DNA of 6,714 nt, from contig JAQBZY010000076.1 of NCBI GenBank assembly GCA_027620395.1, positions 1-6,714 on the forward strand. The letters are read 5' to 3'. This document shows, piece by piece, positions 1 to 6,377 of this stretch; within the stretch, counting starts at the first letter, position 1, and each line of letters opens with the position of its first letter. The notes under the pieces are model-generated. The model saw only the letters and a program-made list of their open reading frames with translations, searched no databases and was not told where the DNA came from. The position numbers and the translations under genes are program-made. This DNA comes from Pseudomonadota bacterium. Lineage in GTDB: Bacteria; Pseudomonadota; Alphaproteobacteria; Rhodospirillales; Casp-alpha2.

Positions 1-139
1 TCTGGTGTTGACCGCCTACGCCTACATGGCGTCGGAAGCGCGGCGGTTTTTTCGCACGGAACGGGCGATGAAGATGCTGAACCGAGGTGCCGGTACGGTA
101 ATGATAGGCGCCGGCGTCGCCGTCGCCCTCAAGGATTGA
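1..139 (+). CDS. LysE/RhtB family exporter, C-terminal end (5' part outside window)
   Basis: The frame starting at base 2 is open from the window edge and ends at TGA 137-139, giving the last 45 residues of a longer protein. The fragment reads as the end of a membrane segment, then a basic stretch ([20 protein letters not shown]), then a final hydrophobic helix ([12 protein letters not shown]) and a short polar end. This matches the usual C-terminus of LysE/RhtB inner-membrane exporters, which have about 200 residues and six helices and export amino acids such as lysine, threonine or homoserine. The substrate cannot be told from this fragment. It lies 26 bases before pgk on the same strand, so the two may be cotranscribed. 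The family call rests on pattern recognition of a short fragment; another small multi-helix membrane protein is possible. Confidence 0.72.
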   Translation, partial: LVLTAYAYMASEARRFFRTERAMKMLNRGAGTVMIGAGVAVALKD

Positions 140-165
140 CCCAAACGAACAACGGACGGAAGACA

Positions 166-1362
166 ATGGCGAATTTTAAGACTTTGGACGACCTCGATGT
201 CGCGGGTAAGCGCGTTCTGGTGCGTGTGGATTTCAACGTGCCGACGAAGGATGGACGGGTCACCGATTCGACCCGCATCGATCGGGCGTTGGCGACCTTG
301 GGCGAACTCTCGAAAAAGGGCGCCAAGGTGGTGATCTTGTCGCACTTCGGGCGGCCGAAGGGTAAGCCGGACCCGGAAATGTCGCTCCGTCCCATTGCCG
401 AATGTCTTGCCGAACGCGCTGGCCGCACCATCGCATTCGCCGACGACTGCGTCGGCGCCGCCGCCAAGTCGGTCATCGACGCCTTGCCGGTTGGCGGTTT
501 CGCGGTCCTGGAGAATGTCCGTTTTCACGCCGAGGAGGAAAACAACGATCCGGCGTTCGCGGCCCGTCTGGCCGAACTCGGCGATATTTACGTCAACGAT
601 GCTTTCTCGGCGGCGCACCGGGCGCACGCCTCGACCGAAGGCATCGCCAAAATATTGCCGTCGGCGGCCGGCCGGCTGATGCAGGCCGAACTCGACGCGT
701 TGTCGGGCGCGCTCGAGACGCCCAAGCATCCGGTCTGCGCGGTGATCGGCGGGGCCAAGGTTTCCAGCAAGATGGACGTGCTTGGCCATCTGGTGGCCAA
801 AGTCGACGTGATGGTGATCGGCGGCGGCATGGCCAACACGTTTCTATTCGCAGGCGGGGTCGGCATCGGCAAGTCGCTTTGCGAGCGCGACATGGCCGAT
901 GACGCGCGCGCCATCATGGACGCGGCCAAGGCCAGCGGCTGTGACATCGTGCTGCCGATCGACGCCGTGGTGGCCAAGGAATTCGCCGAGAACGCGGCTT
1001 CCATGGCAGTCGGTCTCGGAGAGGTGCCGGACGACGCCATGATCCTCGACATCGGACCCAAAAGCATCGCCGCCCTCAACGCCAAACTGGCCCAGGTCAA
1101 GACGGTGCTTTGGAACGGCCCGCTCGGCGCCTTCGAGATCAAGCCATTCGATGCCGGCACCAATGCCGTCGCCAAGCGGGTCGCTGAACTGACCACGGCG
1201 GGCCAGTTGCTGTCGGTCGCCGGTGGCGGTGACACGGTGGCCGCCCTTTCGAACGCCGGCGCGGCGGACGATTTCTCCTACGTTTCGACAGCCGGCGGCG
1301 CGTTCCTGGAATGGATCGAAGGCAAGACATTGCCCGGCGTCGCGGCGCTGATGGCCGACTGA
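166..1362 (+). CDS. pgk: Phosphoglycerate kinase
   Basis: A 398-residue cytoplasmic enzyme that transfers phosphate between 1,3-bisphosphoglycerate and ADP, giving 3-phosphoglycerate and ATP in glycolysis, and running in reverse in gluconeogenesis or the Calvin cycle. The length is normal for bacterial PGK. Visible motifs are RVDFNVP (20-26), SHFGRP (59-64), the substrate-binding Arg in ENVRF (119), [12 protein letters not shown] (145-156), GGAKVS (195-200), the nucleotide-site NGPLG (317-321), GGGDT (353-357) and STAGGAFLE (374-382). No frameshift or missing key residue is seen. I chose ATG 166 because the protein then begins [12 protein letters not shown], as family members do, and GGACGGAAG sits just upstream. 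An in-frame TTG at 136 would add ten unconserved residues and overlap the previous gene. No gap or fba gene is adjacent in the window. Confidence 0.98.
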   Translation: MANFKTLDDLDVAGKRVLVRVDFNVPTKDGRVTDSTRIDRALATLGELSKKGAKVVILSHFGRPKGKPDPEMSLRPIAECLAERAGRTIAFADDCVGAAAKSVIDALPVGGFAVLENVRFHAEEENNDPAFAARLAELGDIYVNDAFSAAHRAHASTEGIAKILPSAAGRLMQAELDALSGALETPKHPVCAVIGGAKVSSKMDVLGHLVAKVDVMVIGGGMANTFLFAGGVGIGKSLCERDMADDARAIMDAAKASGCDIVLPIDAVVAKEFAENAASMAVGLGEVPDDAMILDIGPKSIAALNAKLAQVKTVLWNGPLGAFEIKPFDAGTNAVAKRVAELTTAGQLLSVAGGGDTVAALSNAGAADDFSYVSTAGGAFLEWIEGKTLPGVAALMAD

Positions 1363-1394
1363 GGCTTTCGTCCGGATTTGATCGGCGAGCGGGT

Positions 1395-1790
1395 TCAGTC
1401 CGGGAGCCGATGGCATGCCGCCTCGATGCGGTTGCCGTCGGGATCGATCAGGAACGCCGCGTAATAAGCCTCGTGATATTGCGGCCGCGGTCCCGGCGGC
1501 CCATCGTCGGTGCCGCCATGGGCAATACCGGCGGCGTGAAAGGCGTCGACGGCGGCGCGGCTATCGGCGCGGAAGCACCAATGCCGGTTGTCGGCCGCAA
1601 TCGGGCCTCCGGTGGCGCGGATCGAAATGTAGCTATGCCCGTCGTCTCCGGGACGGTTGCGGATACCGTAACCAAGCGACGATCCATCCCGGCGCACGCA
1701 AGGATGCCCAAGTGCTTCGAATGCCGCGTCGTAAAATGCCGCCGCTCTGACAATGTCGGAAACCGTGATCGAAATATGATCGAGCACCAC
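1395..1790 (-). CDS. VOC (glyoxalase/bleomycin-resistance/dioxygenase fold) family protein
   Basis: A 131-residue single-domain cytoplasmic protein of the vicinal-oxygen-chelate superfamily, whose members bind a divalent metal with paired beta-alpha-beta-beta-beta modules. The first module opens with LDHISITVSD (3-12) and the helix AAAFYDAAFEALG. The second carries HWCF (70-73) and ends with YYAAFLIDPDGNRIEA (109-124). His5, His70 and Glu123 fall where the family's metal ligands lie, so a metal-dependent enzyme is more likely than a pure binding protein. The substrate is not apparent; such proteins are often labelled simply glyoxalase-like. The start is GTG at 1790, supported by AGAGGA five bases upstream. 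It is the last gene of the minus-strand run and converges on pgk with 32 bases between the stops. Confidence 0.9.
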   Translation of the reverse strand: MVLDHISITVSDIVRAAAFYDAAFEALGHPCVRRDGSSLGYGIRNRPGDDGHSYISIRATGGPIAADNRHWCFRADSRAAVDAFHAAGIAHGGTDDGPPGPRPQYHEAYYAAFLIDPDGNRIEAACHRLPD

Positions 1791-1804
1791 CGAATTCCTC
1801 TGGT

Positions 1805-1921
1805 CTAATTTTTCTTAGATTTTTTCTTTTTGTTGTTTGGGCCGCGCCCAGAGCGATTGCGAACCGGTTCTTGGTTCGGGGCCGGGCCAAGGGTCGCTGG
1901 ATTGACGACCGCCGCCTCCAC
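1805..1921 (-). other. Probable remnant 3' end of the PCu(A)C gene beyond the in-frame TAG
   Basis: Directly after TAG (1924-1922) the same frame stays open for 38 codons to a second TAG at 1807-1805. The first residues, VEAAVVNPATLG, look like the last beta strand of PCu(A)C proteins, which normally follows the KAGE(V/I) reached before the stop. The end is polar and lysine-rich (NNKKKKSKKN). Read through, the protein would be about 177 residues, within the usual family range, and would stop 14 bases before the VOC gene start rather than 131. A separate 38-residue ORF could start at GTG 1921, immediately after TAG, but no ribosome-binding site of its own is evident. The homology to the family's last strand is judged by eye. 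Confidence 0.65.
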
Positions 1922-2338
1922 CTAAATCTCTCCGGCTTTCTGAAATTTTAGAACGATTGTCGCCGTTCCAGCCGTGAGCGCTTCCTCTTGCAGGCGGAAT
2001 ATCATCAAATGCGGCCCGCCTGGCTGGAAACTGACAATTTTCAAATCCGGAATTTCTACGGCGTGAACTTGCTTCATAGTTTCGACGTCATCGATTTTTT
2101 CGAAATCGTGAATTTCCACGCTTTCCGCGAATATCGATTGCGCACCGATGAGTTTATCGCCGCCGCCATAATTTTTTACCGTCAAGTAGACCGGTGCCGG
2201 ACCCGCTACTTGAGGTACTTCGACACGCACGCCCACGACGGCAATCGTCAGTAGTCTTTCGGCGGCAGTGACGCGCGGCGTGAAGGCGGCCATCGAACAG
2301 GCCGCTAAGAACAGGGCCGCCCGCATTCCTGGGCCCAT
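1922..2338 (-). CDS. PCu(A)C-type periplasmic copper chaperone (DUF461), apparently cut short by an amber codon
   Basis: A 138-residue exported protein of the PCu(A)C family, which binds Cu(I) in the periplasm and helps deliver it to cytochrome c oxidase. The family's ligand motif H-X10-M-X21-H-X-M is intact: His77, Met88, His110 and Met112. The N-terminus is a signal peptide (MGPGMRAALFLAACSMAAF), with cleavage likely near VTA-AE at about 25; LAAC (11-14) could instead be a weak lipobox. I chose ATG 2338, one base after the dcyD stop (TGACATG); an upstream TTG at 2359 would lie inside dcyD. The reading ends KAGEI-TAG, before the final beta strand that family members carry, and the frame stays open to 1805. 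By my count GC is about 48% over 1981-2220, well below neighbouring genes. It may be a slightly truncated but working protein, a recent pseudogene, or a sequencing error. Confidence 0.9.
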   Translation of the reverse strand: MGPGMRAALFLAACSMAAFTPRVTAAERLLTIAVVGVRVEVPQVAGPAPVYLTVKNYGGGDKLIGAQSIFAESVEIHDFEKIDDVETMKQVHAVEIPDLKIVSFQPGGPHLMIFRLQEEALTAGTATIVLKFQKAGEI

Positions 2339-2339
2339 G

Positions 2340-3350
2340 TCACGGCGCCGCCGCCGCAAGATCGGCGATTTCCGGATAGACGAAAAGCGCCGGCGTGCCG
2401 CCGGTGTGCAGGAAGATCACCGGGCCTGGGGCTTCGAATTCTTTCCGCTCGGCATAGTCGATCAGCCCGGCCATGGCCTTGCCGGTATAAACCGGATCGA
2501 GAAATATCCCTTCGCTCCGGGCGGTCAGGCGCACCGCCGCCGCCATCCCGGCCGTCGCGACGCCGTAGCCTGGGCCGACATAATTGCCGTCGCACTGGAC
2601 CCGATTGCCTTCAGCGATGGTGGGATTGTCGAGCAACCCAGCGACCTCGGTCAGCAGTGCCGATACTTTGGCCGATTGAGCCTTAGCGTCGCGGCTGACG
2701 CAGAAGCCGATCACCGGAACGTCGAATTTGGCCAGCGCCAAGCCGGCCAAGAGCCCGGCTTGGGTGCCGCCGCTCCCGGATGCATGAATGATGGCGGTGG
2801 GGCGGAGACCCTTGTCTCGGCATTGCTGGGCAAGCTCGATTCCGGCCACCGCGTAGCCGAGCGCGCCCAAGGCGTTGGAACCGCCGACCGGAATGCCGTA
2901 GACGGTCTCGCCTTCCGATTTAAGCTCTGCGGCAAGGACTGCCAGCGCGCCCGCAAGATCAGTGCCCTTGGCGACGAAGCTGGTCTCGGCGCCGAACAGC
3001 CGGTCCAGGAGCGCATTGCCGTTGGCCTCGTATAGGGCATCATCGCGGACCCGCTCCAAGACCGCGGCGGCGCGAAGCCCGAACCGGGCGGCGGCAGCGA
3101 CGGTTTGGCGGACATGGTTCGATTGCGTGCCGCCGGCGGTCACGATGGCGGAAGCACCTTGCGCCAGTGCATCGGCGATTAGGAACTCCAGCTTGCGGAC
3201 TTTGTTGCCGCCGAGCGCGAAGCCGGTGCAATCGTCGCGCTTGATCCACAAATCCATCCCGCCCAGGGCGCGACCGAGATTGGGCATTGGCTCCAAGGGC
3301 GTCGGCGCCTGGGCAAGTGGGGTTCGCGGAAAATCGGAAATATCCAGCAC
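2340..3350 (-). CDS. dcyD: D-cysteine desulfhydrase (ACC deaminase family, PLP-dependent)
   Basis: A 336-residue fold-type II PLP enzyme predicted to convert D-cysteine to pyruvate, sulfide and ammonia in the cytosol. Lys50 in GGNKVRKLEF is the expected PLP Schiff-base lysine, Ser77 lies in TQSNH (75-79), and SGSGGTQ (191-197) is the phosphate-binding loop. ACC deaminases carry Glu in DPVYEGK and Leu in HLGG; here the same places read DPVYTGK (Thr289) and HTGG (Thr316), the pattern of D-cysteine desulfhydrases. That makes ACC deaminase the less likely alternative. The length is normal. The start is GTG 3350 with AGGCGG five bases upstream, nine bases after the ABC ATPase stop. The downstream copper chaperone starts one base after this gene's TGA, so translation is probably coupled. 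Confidence 0.88.
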   Translation of the reverse strand: MLDISDFPRTPLAQAPTPLEPMPNLGRALGGMDLWIKRDDCTGFALGGNKVRKLEFLIADALAQGASAIVTAGGTQSNHVRQTVAAAARFGLRAAAVLERVRDDALYEANGNALLDRLFGAETSFVAKGTDLAGALAVLAAELKSEGETVYGIPVGGSNALGALGYAVAGIELAQQCRDKGLRPTAIIHASGSGGTQAGLLAGLALAKFDVPVIGFCVSRDAKAQSAKVSALLTEVAGLLDNPTIAEGNRVQCDGNYVGPGYGVATAGMAAAVRLTARSEGIFLDPVYTGKAMAGLIDYAERKEFEAPGPVIFLHTGGTPALFVYPEIADLAAAAP

Positions 3351-3359
3351 GTTTGCCGC

Positions 3360-4124
3360 CTATGCCGGCATCTGGATCGGGCCTTCGGCTCGGCTATGCA
3401 CGAATTGATCGACATAGGGGTCGCCGCTCTCGAGCACTTTGTCCGAGGCGCCGGTCCAGATGATCCGGCCGCCGTGCAGCATCGCGATGCGGTCGCCGAG
3501 CATGCGGGCGCCGGCCATGTCGCTGTCGATGGAAATGGCGGTGCAGCCGATCTCGCGGACCAGATCGAGGATCAATTCGTTGATGACATTCGACATGATC
3601 GGGTCGAGGCCGGCGGTCGGTTCGTCGAGCAGCAAAATTTCCGGATCGCCGAAGATGGCGCGGGCGATGCCGACACGCTTTTGCATGCCGCCTGAAAGCT
3701 CCGACGGGGATAAGTCGGCGACATCGGCATCCAGGCCGACCTGCGCCAATTTGTCGACCGCGAGCGATTTCGCCCGCGCAGGGTCCGCCCCGCCCTCGAG
3801 CATCCGGAACGCGACATTCCTCCAGACCGGCATGCTGTCGAACAGGCCGGAACGCTGAAAGAGCATGCCGCAGCGATCGGCGAACGGGATCCGCCGGGCG
3901 CCCCGAAGCGGCACCGTATCGGTGCCATCGACCACGACGACGCCGGCGTCGGGGCGGATCAAGCCCAAAATGCATTTCAGCAAGAGTGTCTTGCCGGACC
4001 CCGACGTCCCGATCAGCACCAACGACTCGCCCTTGTCGACATCCAAATCGACACCGCTCAAGACCCGGTTTGCGCCGAACCGCTTGGCCAGTCCCTGAAC
4101 CTCGATGAATGGCCGTGCCGTCAT
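3360..4124 (-). CDS. MlaF-like ABC transporter ATP-binding protein
   Basis: A 254-residue ABC ATPase that would act at the inner face of the cytoplasmic membrane. Motifs in order are Walker A GTSGSGKT (39-46), Q-loop Gln90, signature LSGGM (143-147), and Walker B ILLLDEP (163-169) with catalytic Glu168. ELSGGMQKRVGIARA and the tail PYVDQFVHSRAEGPIQM resemble the MlaF/Ttg2A group, which energises phospholipid transport between the membranes. The H-loop is unusual: TAISIDSDMAGAR has Ser201 where THD or SHD normally supplies the switch histidine. I chose ATG 4124, which overlaps the amidase stop as ATGA; an upstream start at 4169 would add 15 unconserved residues inside the amidase gene. No MlaE permease or MlaD gene is present in the window, so partners must be encoded elsewhere. 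The substrate is inferred from subfamily only. Confidence 0.9.
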   Translation of the reverse strand: MTARPFIEVQGLAKRFGANRVLSGVDLDVDKGESLVLIGTSGSGKTLLLKCILGLIRPDAGVVVVDGTDTVPLRGARRIPFADRCGMLFQRSGLFDSMPVWRNVAFRMLEGGADPARAKSLAVDKLAQVGLDADVADLSPSELSGGMQKRVGIARAIFGDPEILLLDEPTAGLDPIMSNVINELILDLVREIGCTAISIDSDMAGARMLGDRIAMLHGGRIIWTGASDKVLESGDPYVDQFVHSRAEGPIQMPA

Positions 4125-5569
4125 GCCGCCGGTTCCATCCAGGCCATATCCGGTGCCCGGGACGGCCAATCAGTCTCGCGCTCATAGGCGCACCCGGCCT
4201 GGTAGAGAAGCGCTTCGTCGTAGGGCCGGCCGACCAGTTGGATCGACGCCGGCAGACCGCTTTGGGTGAACCCGGCCGGCAGGCTCAAGCCGGGTAGGCC
4301 TAAGAAATTGACCGGTCTCGAGCAATGGCCGATACCGGCCAGCACCTCGGCGGCTTCCGGTCGGGCCCCGACATCGGTCGCGACGATGGTTGGCACCGGC
4401 ATGGGCAGCATCGGCGTCAATAGTATGTCGACCCGACGGAAAACCAACTCGGCAAACTCGGCCAGCAGGGTGCGGCGGAGATCGAGGGCCTGCAGATAGC
4501 GGGTCGCCGGCGTCAAGAGGCCGCCGGCAAGCCGGCCGATGGTCTGTCGGCAGTAGTCGTTAGCCCGGGTCTGTAACCATTTCTGATGCAAAGCCGCACC
4601 TTCGGTGGCGATGATCAGACTGGTCAGCGAGTTGGTGAAGCGGATCGAAGCCGGCATCGGAATATCGACGATGACAGCGCCCGCCGCTTTGAAAACGGCG
4701 ATGGCGTCCTCGAACCGCTGCTCGACTTCCGGGCTCAAGCTGTCTCTGAAATAGCTGACCGGCAATCCGACCCGGAGTCCGGCGACGCCCATTTCGAGTC
4801 CGGCCAGATAATCCGGCACCGCGATCCTGGCCGACGATGCATCGTCGGGGTCATGACCGGCCAGCACCGAGAGCATCAGCGCATTGTCGGCGACAGTCCG
4901 GGTCAGCGGCCCGACCGTATCCAGTGAATGGCTGAGCGGCATGGCGCCGAAGCGGCTGACCCGGCCCATGGTGACTTTCATGCCGGTGACGCCGCAACAC
5001 GCGGCAGGCAATCTGATCGAGCCGCCGGTGTCCGACCCAAGGGCCGCGAAATTGGCTCTGGCCGCCACCGAGGCGCCAGATCCCGATGACGATCCGCCGG
5101 TGATGTGGGCCGGGTTCCACGGATTGGTGACGTTGCCGGTCCAGTCATTGTGGCCGGTGACACCGTAGGCGAACTCGTTCATGTTGAGCCTGGCGACATC
5201 GATGGCGCCGGCTTGGTCGAGGCGCTTGAGGGCACCGGAAAGGACTTTCGGCTGATATCCCTGGCGCAATTTCGATCCGCATTCCGAGGGCCGGCCGGGA
5301 CGGTAGAACATGTCCTTGTGCGCCAGCGGCACGCCATGCAGCACCCCTGCTGTCTTGCCGGCGGCAATGACCTTGTCGGCGGCCTTGGCGTCGGCGCGGC
5401 CGGCGTCCGGGTAGAGTCCGGCGATGGCGTTGACGGCGCGGCCCCGGGTCTCCAGCCTTTCCATGATGGCTTCGGTCACTTCGAGTGAGGAGACGCGGCG
5501 GCTCCGGACGGCGTCACGGACGGCGGTCAACGTTGCGTCGGCGGGATTGGATGGAAATGTCTCAGCCAC
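4121..5569 (-). CDS. Amidase (amidase-signature family)
   Basis: A 482-residue amidase-signature hydrolase. The Ser-cisSer-Lys triad is visible: Lys85 in HGVPLAHKD, Ser160 in GGSSSGSG and nucleophile Ser184 in SDTGGSIRLP, spaced as in GatA-type enzymes (75 and 24 residues apart). LNMNEFAYG and NPWNPAHITGGSS are further family landmarks. The family hydrolyses carboxamides; the substrate is not evident. GatA of the tRNA amidotransferase is a paralogue, but no gatB lies nearby and a stand-alone amidase is more likely. No signal peptide is seen. The start is GTG 5569 with AAGGA (5578-5582) eight bases upstream, overlapping the preceding small gene by eight bases (GTGGCTGA). The stop overlaps the ABC ATPase start, so three genes are chained by overlaps. 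The N-terminal region is of normal length and no frame break is seen. Confidence 0.93.
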   Translation of the reverse strand: MAETFPSNPADATLTAVRDAVRSRRVSSLEVTEAIMERLETRGRAVNAIAGLYPDAGRADAKAADKVIAAGKTAGVLHGVPLAHKDMFYRPGRPSECGSKLRQGYQPKVLSGALKRLDQAGAIDVARLNMNEFAYGVTGHNDWTGNVTNPWNPAHITGGSSSGSGASVAARANFAALGSDTGGSIRLPAACCGVTGMKVTMGRVSRFGAMPLSHSLDTVGPLTRTVADNALMLSVLAGHDPDDASSARIAVPDYLAGLEMGVAGLRVGLPVSYFRDSLSPEVEQRFEDAIAVFKAAGAVIVDIPMPASIRFTNSLTSLIIATEGAALHQKWLQTRANDYCRQTIGRLAGGLLTPATRYLQALDLRRTLLAEFAELVFRRVDILLTPMLPMPVPTIVATDVGARPEAAEVLAGIGHCSRPVNFLGLPGLSLPAGFTQSGLPASIQLVGRPYDEALLYQAGCAYERETDWPSRAPDMAWMEPAA

Positions 5570-5783
5570 GCGTCAAATCCTTAGGCGCCAGATCAAGCAG
5601 CAGTTTGTAGAATTCCGGCGGCTCCCGGTCGAAATTGAGATCGGCGCCGGCATCATCCAAGAGGGCACCGACGTTTCGCGACCCCCGGCTCGGATTGATG
5701 ATGCCGCTAAGCTCGATGTTCGAGCCCTGCAGGCTCGACAGCCATTGCCCAAGCGCCCGGTCGTCGTCGTTGTCGTTGGTCAT
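5562..5783 (-). CDS. Hypothetical small protein, translationally coupled to ydbL and the amidase
   Basis: A 73-residue protein I do not recognise. It starts at ATG 5783, which overlaps the ydbL stop (ATGA), with GGAG six bases upstream. Its own TGA lies inside the first codons of the amidase gene. The N-terminus is acidic (TNDNDDD), the middle holds ALGQWLSSLQ and NIELSGIINPSRGSRNVGALL, and the end is LNFDREPPEFYKLLLDLAP. It has no signal peptide and no membrane segment, so it is probably cytosolic. Codon choice resembles its neighbours, and the ribosome-binding site plus overlaps on both sides support a real gene. Small partners of amidases such as GatC or AtzG are of similar size and position, but I cannot show homology. 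It could also be an unrelated lineage-specific protein. Confidence 0.75.
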   Translation of the reverse strand: MTNDNDDDRALGQWLSSLQGSNIELSGIINPSRGSRNVGALLDDAGADLNFDREPPEFYKLLLDLAPKDLTRG

Positions 5784-6124
5784 TTCTTGCTCCAGCGGCC
5801 ATCGCCGCCCTTGACGAATTCGCCACGGGCGGCGCGGCCGATCAACTTGGCGCCGGCGATGGCTTCGATGGCTTCAAGCGTGGTCCCATTTTTCCTGGCG
5901 ATGTCGCGGTAGTTTTGTTTCCGCTGCAAATTGATCTGGTCGGCAAGGCGTTGCATGGCCGGGTTGCTATTGACCGGCTCGATATAGCCGCGTGCGGTTT
6001 CGCCGACCAGGCCCTGCGCCTTGGCCTGATCCAAGGATTGCGCGGCTGCCGGCGGTGGGTTGGCGACGGCGCAAAAAATTGCCATCAGGATGGCAATCAG
6101 AAAGACGCTTTGGCGATATTTCAT
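5780..6124 (-). CDS. ydbL: YdbL family protein (DUF1318), periplasmic
   Basis: A 114-residue exported protein of the YdbL/DUF1318 family. A signal peptide (MKYRQSVFLIAILMAIFCAV, cleavage probably after AAA28) precedes the family core: AKAQGLVGETARGYIEPV (34-51), the helical INLQRKQNYRDIARKNG stretch (64-80), then LEAIEAIAGAKLIGRAARGE and a C-terminal GRWSKK, all closely paralleling E. coli YdbL in order and spacing. In E. coli YdbL works with YdbH and YnbE, apparently modulating their bridge between the membranes. I chose ATG 6124 because GGGAG lies six bases upstream and the signal peptide then begins MKYRQ. The ATG at 6142, touching the ynbE stop, would add six residues. The gene follows ynbE by 17 bases and its stop overlaps the next start. 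Confidence 0.93.
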   Translation of the reverse strand: MKYRQSVFLIAILMAIFCAVANPPPAAAQSLDQAKAQGLVGETARGYIEPVNSNPAMQRLADQINLQRKQNYRDIARKNGTTLEAIEAIAGAKLIGRAARGEFVKGGDGRWSKK

Positions 6125-6130
6125 GCCGTT

Positions 6131-6135
6131 CTCCC
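6131..6135 (-). promoter_or_regulatory. Ribosome-binding site deciding the ydbL start
   Basis: On the minus strand GGGAG is six bases before ATG 6124. The competing ATG at 6142 lies upstream of this site, so the downstream ATG is favoured. Confidence 0.7.
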
Positions 6136-6141
6136 GTGGCA

Positions 6142-6351
6142 TCAGAACAGGTTCGGGTTTTGGCTTAACAGAGCGTCGATATCCTTTTCGACGCGCACCC
6201 GAACCTCGTGTTCGATTTTGACGTTGAGATTGATGACGATCGGCTTATCCGGGGCCTCGACTTTGACCGACGGCGTGCAGGCGGACACCAGTAAGAAGGC
6301 GCAGGCCAGCCCCATGCTCAGGCTCGTAGAAAGACGCACACGGTGCGACAT
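6142..6351 (-). CDS. ynbE: YnbE family outer-membrane lipoprotein
   Basis: A 69-residue lipoprotein. A basic N-terminus (MSHRVRL) and hydrophobic stretch lead to lipobox LLVSAC with the lipidated Cys25; Thr at +2 gives no inner-membrane retention signal, so outer-membrane sorting is expected. The mature part, TPSVKVEAPDKPI followed by INLNVKIEHEVRVRVEKDIDALL and ending NPNLF, parallels E. coli YnbE almost along its whole length. In E. coli YnbE docks on the C-terminus of YdbH in a periplasm-spanning lipid conduit. I chose ATG 6351, with AGGAG (6360-6364) eight bases upstream. A GTG at 6360 overlaps that site and would add three residues. It lies 26 bases after the ydbH stop. Confidence 0.93.
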   Translation of the reverse strand: MSHRVRLSTSLSMGLACAFLLVSACTPSVKVEAPDKPIVINLNVKIEHEVRVRVEKDIDALLSQNPNLF

Positions 6352-6359
6352 TGGTCTCA

Positions 6360-6364
6360 CTCCT
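6360..6364 (-). promoter_or_regulatory. Ribosome-binding site deciding the ynbE start
   Basis: On the minus strand AGGAG lies eight bases before ATG 6351. A stronger AGGAGGAG further upstream (6372-6379) overlaps the ydbH stop; it is 11 bases from the alternative GTG 6360 and 20 from ATG 6351. The ATG with AGGAG is preferred, though the GTG is not excluded. Confidence 0.6.
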
Positions 6365-6377
6365 ACAGTGGCTCCTC

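Noticed and set aside
22..789. Long minus-strand open frame of 255 codons antisense to pgk, and similar ones at 588-1235 and 844-1416
   Set aside because: The translations are rich in Arg, Gly and Ala with no recognisable domain, and they lie opposite a fully conserved pgk. Such frames are common by chance in GC-rich genes.
1363..1411. Possible terminator between the convergent pgk and VOC genes (ATCGGC at 1381 with GCCGAT near 1406)
   Set aside because: The stem is only six base pairs with a 19-base loop, there is no following T run, and it extends into the VOC coding sequence.
1311..1808. Plus-strand frame of 165 codons across the VOC gene and the end of pgk
   Set aside because: It runs antisense to a recognisable VOC protein with conserved metal ligands and overlaps pgk in another frame; its translation resembles no family.
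1801..1840. T-rich run that could be read as a plus-strand terminator tail
   Set aside because: No GC-rich hairpin precedes it on the plus strand, and it is explained as lysine codons (AAA/AAG) at the end of the extended copper chaperone frame on the minus strand.
1805..1924. Genome-wide reassignment of TAG as a sense codon
   Set aside because: TAG also appears as the likely true stop of ydbH (6380-6378) and the ABC ATPase (3362-3360), so reassignment is not needed and a local event is simpler.
2268..3035. Plus-strand frame of 255 codons opposite dcyD
   Set aside because: It is the antisense shadow of a well-conserved PLP enzyme; no domain is seen in it.
3394..4185. Second minus-strand frame of 263 codons over the ABC ATPase gene
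   Set aside because: It is the same region read out of frame; it lacks Walker motifs and is Arg-rich.
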